From an uncultured Porphyromonadaceae bacterium (GTDB lineage: Bacteria; Bacteroidota; Bacteroidia; Bacteroidales; Muribaculaceae), in NCBI GenBank assembly GCA_938027385.1, contig CALJBF010000073.1:1-8868 (forward strand): a stretch of 8,868 bases of DNA, in the 5' to 3' direction. This document shows positions 1 to 5,387 of the stretch, one piece after another. The stretch's first letter is position 1. The number at the start of each line of letters is the position of its first letter. The notes beneath the pieces were generated by a model. The model was not told the DNA's origin. It saw only the letters and a program-made list of their open reading frames with translations, and did no database searches. The position numbers were made by a program, and so were the translations under genes.

Positions 1-2
1 CA

Positions 3-1937
3 ATGAACGATACCTACTTTCACCGATACCGCAAGAAAATGAGAAAATGGCGTGTTGAGGACAGCGCCGAGCTCTACAACATAGCAGGTTGGGGCCGGCA
101 GTATTTCTCAATCAACGACAAGGGCCACGTGGTGGTGCGCCCCCGCGAGGGTTTCGCCGGGGTCGACCTGCGCGAGGTCATGGATGAGCTTCAGCTCAAG
201 GATATCACAGCCCCCGTGCTGTTGCGTTTCCCCGACATACTCGACAACCGCGTCGAGAAAATATCTAACTGTTTCAACCGTGCAGCCGAAGAATATGGCT
301 ATCAGGCAAACAGTTTCCTGATTTATCCGATCAAGGTGAACCAGATGCGCCCGGTGGTCGAGGAGATCGTGACCCACGGCAAGAAGTTCAACATCGGTCT
401 TGAGGCCGGCTCAAAGCCCGAGCTGCATGCCGTGCTCGCCACAAACATCGCCGAGAACGCGCTGATAATCTGCAACGGCTACAAGGACCAGAACTATGTG
501 GAACTGGCCCTGCTGGCTCACAAGATGGGGCGCCGCATCATACTCGTGGTCGAGAAACCCAGCGAGCTGCGCACCATCTACAGCGTGGCCAAGCGGCTGA
601 AGATTACCCCCTCAATCGGCATACGCATCAAGCTGGCCAACTCGGGTTCCGGAAAATGGGAGGAGTCGGGCGGCGACCAGTCGAAGTTCGGCCTCAATTC
701 GTCTGAACTCCTGCAGGCTATAGACTTCCTCGAAAAGCACGAGATGATGTCGTGGCTCAAGCTGATACATTTCCATATCGGCAGCCAGATCACCAAGATT
801 CGCCGCATAAAGAATGCCCTGCGCGAGGCTATGCAGTTCTATGTACAGCTCTCGAAGATGGGATTCGATATCGAATATGTGGATATCGGCGGCGGCCTGG
901 GCGTGGATTACGATGGCTCGCGGTCGTCGGCCTCAGAGAGTTCGATGAACTACTCGATACAGGAGTATGCCAACGACGCGGTATATTCCATCGTTGACGC
1001 CTGCACCAAAAACAACCTCAAACAGCCCAACATCGTCACCGAGAGCGGCCGCTCGCTTACGGCGCACCACTCGGTGTTGGTGTTCGATGTGCTTGAGACA
1101 ACGTCGCTCCCTTCGTGGCGCGACTCCGAGGAGCTTACCGGCGACGAACATGAGCTTGTCAGGGAGCTTTACGAAATCTGGGACAAGCTTGACGAACGCC
1201 GCCTTTTCGAGAGCTGGCACGACGCGCAGCAGATTCGCGAGGAGGCTCTTGACATGTTCTCACTCGGTATAATAGACCTGCGCACACGCGCCCTCACCGA
1301 GAAACTGTTCTGGGAGATTGCCCGTGAGGTCGCCTCGCTGGGCGCCCAGATGAAACACCCGCCCGAGGAGCTGCGCAAGATCTCGAAGATGCTGCCCGAC
1401 AAATATTTCTGCAACTTCTCGCTGTTCCAGTCGCTACCCGACAGCTGGGCCATCGACCAGATTTTCCCGATCATGCCGCTTTCGCGCCTCGACGAGAAAC
1501 CCACACGCCGGGCCACCCTGCAGGACATGACCTGTGACTCTGACGGCAAGATAAACCACTTCATCTCGCCCCAGGGACTGTCGTCATCGCTGCCGGTACA
1601 TGCCCTAAAACCGGGCGAACCCTACTATCTGGGCGTCTTCCTGGTGGGTGCCTACCAGGAGATTCTCGGCGACATGCACAACCTCTTCGGTGACACCAAC
1701 GCTGTGCATATCACCTGCAACAAAGACCACTACGAGATTGACCAGGTGATCGACGGCGAGACCGTGGCCGAGGTTCTCGACTACGTGCAGTTCAACCCCA
1801 AGAAACTGGTGCGCAACGTAGAGGGCTGGGTCACAAAGGCCATGAAAGAGGGCCGCATCACCCCCGAAGAGGGCCGCGAGTTCCTTTCCACCTACCGCTC
1901 GGGCCTCTACGGCTACACCTACCTGGAAAAAGACTGA
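3..1937 (+). CDS. speA: Biosynthetic arginine decarboxylase (SpeA)
   Basis: PLP-dependent cytosolic enzyme that converts L-arginine to agmatine and CO2, the first step of the agmatine route to putrescine and spermidine. The 644 residues match the usual length of about 630-660. The PLP-binding lysine is K111 in YPIKVNQ. The alanine-racemase-like barrel continues with HFHIGSQ (256-262), the phosphate-binding GGGLG (296-300) and ESGR (347-350). The C-terminal beta domain has the catalytic cysteine C511 in CDSDG and the YQEILGDMHN motif (551-560). The C-terminus YRSGLYGYTYLEKD is typical of Bacteroidetes SpeA. The start is uncertain. The first ATG lies two bases from the window edge, and an ATG at base 39 (M13, MRKWRVEDS) is where I recall Bacteroides homologues beginning, so the first 12 residues may be untranslated or the frame may extend upstream. 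No other polyamine gene is in the window. The identification is near certain. Confidence 0.97.
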   Translation: MNDTYFHRYRKKMRKWRVEDSAELYNIAGWGRQYFSINDKGHVVVRPREGFAGVDLREVMDELQLKDITAPVLLRFPDILDNRVEKISNCFNRAAEEYGYQANSFLIYPIKVNQMRPVVEEIVTHGKKFNIGLEAGSKPELHAVLATNIAENALIICNGYKDQNYVELALLAHKMGRRIILVVEKPSELRTIYSVAKRLKITPSIGIRIKLANSGSGKWEESGGDQSKFGLNSSELLQAIDFLEKHEMMSWLKLIHFHIGSQITKIRRIKNALREAMQFYVQLSKMGFDIEYVDIGGGLGVDYDGSRSSASESSMNYSIQEYANDAVYSIVDACTKNNLKQPNIVTESGRSLTAHHSVLVFDVLETTSLPSWRDSEELTGDEHELVRELYEIWDKLDERRLFESWHDAQQIREEALDMFSLGIIDLRTRALTEKLFWEIAREVASLGAQMKHPPEELRKISKMLPDKYFCNFSLFQSLPDSWAIDQIFPIMPLSRLDEKPTRRATLQDMTCDSDGKINHFISPQGLSSSLPVHALKPGEPYYLGVFLVGAYQEILGDMHNLFGDTNAVHITCNKDHYEIDQVIDGETVAEVLDYVQFNPKKLVRNVEGWVTKAMKEGRITPEEGREFLSTYRSGLYGYTYLEKD

Positions 1938-1951
1938 GGGCGCCAACCGGC

Positions 1952-2041
1952 CGCGCTTATGCGCGCCACGCGCGCCAGGCGCGCCATGTTGGTTATGTAA
2001 CTGATGTTACTTATGTAACTTATGTGGCTTATGAGGCTTGC
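1952..2041. repeat. Array of ten degenerate 9-bp tandem units
   Basis: Ten contiguous 9-bp units in constant phase begin 15 bases after the speA stop. Unit 1 is CGCGCTTAT. Units 2-4 are GCGCGCCAC, GCGCGCCAG and GCGCGCCAT. Units 5-10 are GTTGGTTAT, GTAACTGAT, GTTACTTAT, GTAACTTAT, GTGGCTTAT and GAGGCTTGC. The array is therefore composite: a GC-rich family runs directly into an AT-rich one without loss of register. Because 9 is a multiple of 3, the minus strand reads as a three-residue periodic peptide (ISH, ISY, ISN, then MAR, LAR, VAR), which I consider spurious. The units are read directly from the sequence; any function is unknown. Confidence 0.85.
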
Positions 2042-2085
2042 GGGGCGGCCGTAAGGGCCGTGTGTTAAAGTGGTTTGTTCCCGCT

Positions 2086-2103
2086 GGCGAGCTTCAGCTC
2101 GCC
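2086..2103 (+). terminator. Hairpin after speA, possible weak terminator
   Basis: A perfect 7-bp stem (GGCGAGC / GCTCGCC) closes a TTCA tetraloop and is followed by only two T residues. A smaller stem, CGGCC / GGCCG at 2046-2060, lies just upstream. A third possible stem, AAGCGC (2118-2123) with GCGCTT (2141-2146), is followed by TT and lies just before truA. Together they could end or attenuate speA transcription, but none has a long T tract, so termination is an inference. Confidence 0.35.
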
Positions 2104-2168
2104 TTCCCCGGCCCATTAAGCGCTTTCCGGTGCCTTTAAGGCGCTTTTCCCGCCATCTTGTTTATTAT

Positions 2169-2960
2169 ATGCGTGTTTTCATAAAACTGGCTTACAGAGG
2201 TGATGCGTTTCACGGCTGGCAGCGCCAGCCTGATGCCATGTCGGTGCAGCAGCGCCTCGAAGAGGCGCTGTCAACCATCCTGCGGCGCCCCATGGCCGTT
2301 ACCGGCGCCGGGCGCACGGATGCCGGCGTGAACGCCTCGGAAATGTTCGCCCACTGCGACCTGCCCGAGACCCATCCACCCTTCGACCGGCTTGTGAGGG
2401 CGCTCAACTCGATCCTCGGCCCTACGGTGGCAGTTTATTCCATCTTCCCGGTGGCCGATGACGCTCATGCCCGTTTCGATGCCACCGAGCGCGTCTACCG
2501 CTACTACTTCGCCCGTCGCCGCACACCATTCGGTTCGCCCATGGTGTGGATGGCGCCCCCCACGCTCGATTTTGCCGCCATGAACCGTGCCGCCGCCATC
2601 CTCCCGGAGACTGACGATTTCACCTCGTTCTCGAAACTCCACACCGATGCCCGCACGAACATCTGCCGCGTGACCCGTGCCGCCTGGGTGTTCCCGGACC
2701 ACACCCACGCCGGTGAGATGCCCATGGGCGCCGAAGGGTATTTCGAGATCGCTGCCGACCGGTTTCTGCGCAACATGGTGCGTGCGGTGGTGGGCACGCT
2801 CGTAGACGTGGGGCGCGGCAAACTCGACACCGACGGGTTCCGCGCCGTGATCCACCGCCGCGACCGTTGCGCCGCCGGCACGTCGATGCCTCCCGAACCG
2901 CTCTTCCTGCACTCGGTCAGCTATCCCTACCCGGTGGAACCGGCCGGGAATTGTGAGTAA
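2169..2960 (+). CDS. truA: tRNA pseudouridine(38-40) synthase TruA
   Basis: Isomerises uridines 38, 39 and 40 in the anticodon arm of many tRNAs to pseudouridine; a cytoplasmic homodimer without cofactor. The 263-residue product has the family length. The N-terminus MRVFIKLAYRGDAFHGWQ is the typical first strand, and the catalytic aspartate is D51 in GAGRTDAGVNA. The segment TDDFTSFSKLHTD is a conserved block, and FLRNMVRAVVGTLVDVGRGK near the C-terminus is the TruA signature. The ATG at 2169 was chosen because it puts the family N-terminus at residue 1. An in-frame ATG at 2070 would add 33 arginine-rich residues encoded by hairpin-rich spacer. The residue after TDAGV is N where many enzymes have H; I believe this is normal in Bacteroidetes. 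No separate promoter is evident in the 231-base gap after speA, so the gene may depend on read-through. Confidence 0.96.
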   Translation: MRVFIKLAYRGDAFHGWQRQPDAMSVQQRLEEALSTILRRPMAVTGAGRTDAGVNASEMFAHCDLPETHPPFDRLVRALNSILGPTVAVYSIFPVADDAHARFDATERVYRYYFARRRTPFGSPMVWMAPPTLDFAAMNRAAAILPETDDFTSFSKLHTDARTNICRVTRAAWVFPDHTHAGEMPMGAEGYFEIAADRFLRNMVRAVVGTLVDVGRGKLDTDGFRAVIHRRDRCAAGTSMPPEPLFLHSVSYPYPVEPAGNCE

Positions 2961-3003
2961 GAAAGCAAGCGGCTGTGACATGATTGTAACCCGACAAACG
3001 TTT

Positions 3004-3019
3004 TTTAACATTTGTTAAA
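3004..3019. promoter_or_regulatory. Perfect AT-rich palindrome upstream of acpP
   Basis: TTTAACATTTGTTAAA consists of 6-bp perfect arms around ATTT, about 45 bases after the truA stop and about 115 bases upstream of the acpP -7 element. It stands out in a GC-rich genome. It could be an operator for a dimeric regulator of the acpP-fabF unit or a weak truA 3' hairpin. The symmetry is read directly; the function is a guess. Confidence 0.35.
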
Positions 3020-3118
3020 TAACGCCCCCTTGCGCCCTCATGCCCCATAAATGCCCCTCGCATTGCCCGTTATGGCAAAAAAATAGTTGAAAAGTAGTGC
3101 CATTTAGCAGACTTTTAC

Positions 3119-3126
3119 TAACTTTG
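3119..3126 (+). promoter_or_regulatory. Bacteroidetes -7 promoter element for acpP
   Basis: TAACTTTG matches the Bacteroidetes primary sigma factor -7 consensus TAnnTTTG exactly and is followed by CACCCG. Transcription would start near 3133, giving a leader of about 95 bases before the acpP ATG. The -33 region is poor: the best TTG (3087-3089) is 29 bases upstream, too far, and only AGTG near 3096-3099 has proper spacing. Inverted ATGGCA (3072-3077) and TGCCAT (3098-3103) flank the expected -33 region and might bind a regulator. The gene order supports a strong promoter here, because acpP is normally highly expressed. Confidence 0.6.
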
Positions 3127-3136
3127 CACCCGGAAT

Positions 3137-3172
3137 GTGGGCGCACGCCCTTTTCCCGGCATCCGGGCCCAC
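3137..3172 (+). other. Structured 5' leader of acpP mRNA
   Basis: The predicted leader begins with overlapping inverted repeats. A short stem GGGC (3139-3142) / GCCC (3147-3150) is followed by TTTT, and CCCGG / CCGGG (3155-3167) closes a CAT loop. The longer pairing GTGGGC (3137-3142) / GCCCAC (3167-3172) excludes the first stem. Such 5'-end structures can protect the mRNA or act as an attenuator. The downstream half, up to the ATG, is A/T-rich and unstructured, as is usual for translation initiation without a Shine-Dalgarno sequence in this phylum. Confidence 0.4.
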
Positions 3173-3228
3173 GCAAGTTCCGCACCCCCAACACTGAATA
3201 ATCTAAAAAATCTAAACATTTTATCATT

Positions 3229-3465
3229 ATGTCAGAAATCGCAAACCAGGTCAAGGATATCATCGTTGACAAACTTGGCGTTGATGAGAATCAGGTAACT
3301 GAAACCGCTGCTTTCACCACCGATCTCGGTGCTGACTCACTCGACACTGTCGAGCTCATCATGGAGTTCGAGAAAGCCTTCGGCATCTCAATCCCCGACG
3401 ATCAGGCCGAAAGCATCTCGACCGTTGGCGACGCCATCAAATATATCGAAGAGGCTAAAAAATAA
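3229..3465 (+). CDS. acpP: Acyl carrier protein (AcpP)
   Basis: Small acidic cytosolic carrier that holds growing acyl chains as thioesters on a 4'-phosphopantetheine arm during type II fatty acid synthesis. The 78-residue length is standard. The attachment serine is S37 in the conserved DLGADSLDTVELIMEFE block, where helix II begins. This is followed by the recognition-helix acidic residues and FGISIPDD. The predicted helices I, II and IV and the acidic composition all fit. The ATG at 3229 is the only sensible start; it is preceded by an A/T-rich leader without a Shine-Dalgarno sequence. fabF follows 186 bases downstream, the pairing common in bacteria. Holo-ACP synthase, which would charge S37, is not in the window. 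Confidence 0.98.
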   Translation: MSEIANQVKDIIVDKLGVDENQVTETAAFTTDLGADSLDTVELIMEFEKAFGISIPDDQAESISTVGDAIKYIEEAKK

Positions 3466-3489
3466 TCAAGGGCCTTCTCGTCACGAATA

Positions 3490-3522
3490 CAGCCCGGGTG
3501 CCTTTTCTGTTGCCCCGGGCTG
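3490..3522 (+). terminator. Hairpin between acpP and fabF, terminator or attenuator
   Basis: A perfect 9-bp stem, CAGCCCGGG (3490-3498) with CCCGGGCTG (3514-3522), encloses a 15-base loop that can add two more G-C pairs. It is followed by ATTATTATTTATAA, A/T-rich rather than a pure T run. It begins 24 bases after the acpP stop. Partial termination or protection of the acpP 3' end would give more AcpP than FabF. The pairing is visible; the termination efficiency is inferred. Confidence 0.55.
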
Positions 3523-3553
3523 ATTATTATTTATAACACACCTTTCTCTCAAT

Positions 3554-3616
3554 GCGCCCCCGGGCGCGCAATATGAGCCAAGGCTCACCCATGGCTGCCG
3601 CCATACCCTCTGGCAG
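3554..3616 (+). other. Cluster of three short hairpins upstream of fabF
   Basis: Three consecutive inverted repeats fill the rest of the acpP-fabF spacer: GCGCC / GGCGC (3554-3567), TGAGC / GCTCA with loop CAAG (3574-3587), and CTGCC / GGCAG (3595-3616). They end 35 bases before the fabF ATG. No TAnnTTTG promoter is visible in the spacer, so fabF is probably transcribed from the acpP promoter and this region would be a structured intercistronic RNA. Short stems of this kind can arise by chance in GC-rich DNA. Confidence 0.3.
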
Positions 3617-3651
3617 TCACGAAATTATACTAATCACTCACTGTCCCCGGA

Positions 3652-4917
3652 ATGGAATTAAAAAGAGTAGTAGTAACGGGCATGGGCGCCCTCACCCCCA
3701 TCGGCAACGACGTGGAGACCACCTGGGCCAACGCCCTTAAAGGCGTAAGCGGCGCCGGCCCCATTACACATTTCGACGCATCGCTGTTCAAGACCCAGTT
3801 TGCCTGCGAGGTCAAGAACTTCAATGCCGCCGACCACTTCGACCGCAAGAAACTCCGTCAGCTCGACCTTTACGCACAGTATGCCATGGTAGCGGCCCGT
3901 CAGGCTGTTGCCGACGCCGGTCTTGAGCAGGACGAAAAACTCGATAAAAACCGCGTGGGCGTAATCGTGGCAGCCGGTATCGGCGGTCTCCATACTTTTG
4001 AGGAGGAAGCCGGATACTATGCCATCAACGCCGAGAACGGCCCCAAATACAACCCCTTCTTCATCCCCAAGATGATTGCCGACATCGCGTCGGGTCACAT
4101 CTCGATGGAATATGCCTTCCACGGCCCCAACTACGGCGTGGTTTCGGCATGCGCGTCATCTAACAACGCCATCATAGACGCCTTCAACCTGATCCGTCTC
4201 GGCAAAGCCGACGTCATGGTGACCGGTGGAGCCGAAGCCGCCATCTACCCCGCAGGTGTGGGCGGTTTCAACTCGATGCATGCCCTTTCGACCCGCAATG
4301 ACTCGCCCGAAACCGCATCGCGCCCCTTCTCGAAGAGCCGCGACGGATTCGTGATGGGCGAGGGTTCGGTAGTGCTCATCCTTGAGGAACTCGAGCACGC
4401 CAAAGCCCGCGGTGCCAAAATCTACGCCGAAGTCGCAGGCGGCGGCATGTCGGCCGACGCCTACCACCTCACGGCCACACACCCCGAAGGTCTCGGTGCA
4501 ATCCTCTCGATGAAGAACGCCCTCGAAGACGCCAACATGAAACCCGAGGACATCGACTACATCAACGTCCACGGCACATCAACCCCCGTCGGTGACATCT
4601 CAGAGGTAAAGGCCATCGTCGACGTCTTCGGCGAGCACGCCCACAAGCTCAACATCTCGTCGACCAAATCGATGACCGGCCACCTGCTCGGCGCCACCGG
4701 CGCCCTCGAGGCAATGTTCTCGATCCAGTCGGTGCTCAACGACATCGTTCCCCCCACAATCAACCACGAGGAAGGCGATGAAGACGAGGAGATCGACTAC
4801 ACCCTCAACTTCACCTTCAACAAGGCCCAGGAGCGCCCCGTGCGCGCCGCCCTGTCGAACTCCTTCGGTTTCGGCGGCCACAACGCCACCGTCATCGTCA
4901 AGAAGTACGAGGCCTGA
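3652..4917 (+). CDS. fabF: Beta-ketoacyl-ACP synthase II (FabF)
   Basis: Condensing enzyme that joins malonyl-ACP to an acyl-ACP and releases CO2, elongating fatty acids by two carbons; a cytosolic homodimer with the thiolase fold. The 421 residues fit the 410-425 norm. The N-terminus MELKRVVVTGMGALTPIGN is the family start and fixes the ATG at 3652. The catalytic cysteine is C167 in VSACASS. The two histidines of the Cys-His-His triad are H308 in NVHGTSTP and H344 in KSMTGHLLGATGA, with K339 just before it. The C-terminal GFGGHN loop (406-411) is present. The triad identifies a condensing KAS I/II enzyme rather than FabH. FabF is favoured over FabB by sequence form and by the adjacent acpP. 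All catalytic residues are intact. Two hairpins follow the stop. Confidence 0.97.
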   Translation: MELKRVVVTGMGALTPIGNDVETTWANALKGVSGAGPITHFDASLFKTQFACEVKNFNAADHFDRKKLRQLDLYAQYAMVAARQAVADAGLEQDEKLDKNRVGVIVAAGIGGLHTFEEEAGYYAINAENGPKYNPFFIPKMIADIASGHISMEYAFHGPNYGVVSACASSNNAIIDAFNLIRLGKADVMVTGGAEAAIYPAGVGGFNSMHALSTRNDSPETASRPFSKSRDGFVMGEGSVVLILEELEHAKARGAKIYAEVAGGGMSADAYHLTATHPEGLGAILSMKNALEDANMKPEDIDYINVHGTSTPVGDISEVKAIVDVFGEHAHKLNISSTKSMTGHLLGATGALEAMFSIQSVLNDIVPPTINHEEGDEDEEIDYTLNFTFNKAQERPVRAALSNSFGFGGHNATVIVKKYEA

Positions 4918-4927
4918 CCCCGCCACC

Positions 4928-4961
4928 GAACCGTGCCCTCAGTCCTACACTGACACGGTTC
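4928..4961 (+). terminator. First hairpin after fabF
   Basis: An outer 8-bp perfect stem, GAACCGTG (4928-4935) with CACGGTTC (4954-4961), encloses an inner 5-bp stem, TCAGT / ACTGA (4939-4943, 4949-4953), with a CCTAC loop. A three-base CCC bulge on the left arm separates the two stems. A TTTT run comes only at 4980-4983, so this is not a canonical intrinsic terminator. It may instead stabilise the 3' end of the acpP-fabF message. Confidence 0.5.
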
Positions 4962-4991
4962 ACCCTCTCCCCAATCCTGTTTTGACCCACC

Positions 4992-5030
4992 CGAAGGCGC
5001 CCTGTTCCGTTCCGGAATCCGGCGCCTTCG
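4992..5030 (+). terminator. Second hairpin after fabF, probable terminator
   Basis: A perfect 10-bp stem, CGAAGGCGCC (4992-5001) with GGCGCCTTCG (5021-5030), encloses a 19-base loop that contains the palindrome TTCCGGAA (5010-5017). It is followed by CCATTTGATG. The stem is strong but the T tract is short. Its place between the fabF unit and a separate promoter supports a terminator role. Confidence 0.55.
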
Positions 5031-5077
5031 CCATTTGATGCAAAGCCATATTTTGAGCTGAGAATTGTATCGCATTG

Positions 5078-5247
5078 ATTAAGAGATTGCCTAAAATTTA
5101 TATTACTTTGCTTTTGAGTGCCTTGCCAGCATCTTTTTGTCCGCTCTTCAGTCACGTAGCTACGGCTGCGCTCCCTCATCGCAAGCAAAAATCCATCTGA
5201 CAATACCTCTCAAAATCTGCATCATATAAATTTAGACAATCTCTAAT
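5078..5247. repeat. Non-coding inverted-repeat element (MITE-like)
   Basis: About 170 bp bounded by inverted arms. The left arm (5078-5105) and the right arm (5222-5247, complement) both read ATTA(A)GAGATTG, then (C/T)CTAAA and ATTTATAT, with single-base gaps. Pairing continues inward at TTTTGAG (5112-5118) with CTCAAAA (5209-5215), TTGCCAG (5123-5129) with CTGACAA (5197-5203), and TTTTTG (5134-5139) with CAAAAA (5186-5191). The centre is the perfect palindrome CGTAGCTACG (5155-5164). The whole unit could fold into one long imperfect hairpin. It carries no open frame of credible content and no transposase. I see no clear target-site duplication. A MITE or large REP-like element is the best reading, but whether copies exist elsewhere in the genome cannot be judged from this window. 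Confidence 0.65.
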
Positions 5248-5298
5248 ACATCTTTTTGAGGTTTGGGTGTGGAAAAATGGAATGGATTGGGATTGATG

Positions 5299-5330
5299 GT
5301 TGCGGAATTGACGGGGAATGTGTATATTTG
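5299..5330 (+). promoter_or_regulatory. Bacteroidetes promoter for the surface-protein gene
   Basis: The -7 element TATATTTG (5323-5330) matches TAnnTTTG exactly. GTTG at 5299-5302 serves as the -33 element with a 20-base spacer, within the usual 19-21. Transcription would begin near 5337, giving a leader of about 50 bases to the ATG at 5388. It lies outside the inverted-repeat element, about 50 bases downstream of it. Confidence 0.65.
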
Positions 5331-5387
5331 GGGGCAATATGCTTGTGTATGCTCTGATATTCATTCATAAATGCCGATAATATTTGC

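Larger units (their letters stand above)
4918..5387. other. 470-base gene-free region after fabF
   Basis: This stretch holds no credible coding sequence. From left to right it contains two hairpins likely to end the fabF transcript, an inverted-repeat element of about 170 bp, and a Bacteroidetes promoter for the following surface-protein gene. It is distinctly more A/T-rich than the flanking genes from about 5040 onward, as expected for a regulatory or insertion-derived spacer. Confidence 0.7.

Noticed and set aside
1952..2041. CRISPR-like repeat array
   Set aside because: The units are 9 bp, contiguous and without spacers, and no cas gene is present.
1919..2116. 65-codon minus-strand frame with ISY/ISN repeats
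   Set aside because: The peptide is only the 9-bp tandem array read in three-codon steps. It overlaps the end of speA and has no independent coding signal.
2070..2168. Longer truA start adding 33 residues
   Set aside because: The extra residues are arginine-rich, encoded by the hairpin-bearing spacer, and precede the family N-terminus MRVFIKLAYRG that begins at 2169.
3552..3740. 62-codon + strand frame between acpP and fabF
   Set aside because: It runs into fabF in another frame, has low-complexity composition and covers the hairpin cluster; no sign of a real small gene.
5176..5364. Minus-strand small protein covering the right half of the inverted-repeat element
   Set aside because: The frame crosses the arm of the repeat and the predicted promoter, and its product has no recognisable feature.
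5382..5386. ATTTG next to the surface-protein ATG as a second -7 element
   Set aside because: The spacing does not match TAnnTTTG, and a start site there would lie inside the coding sequence.
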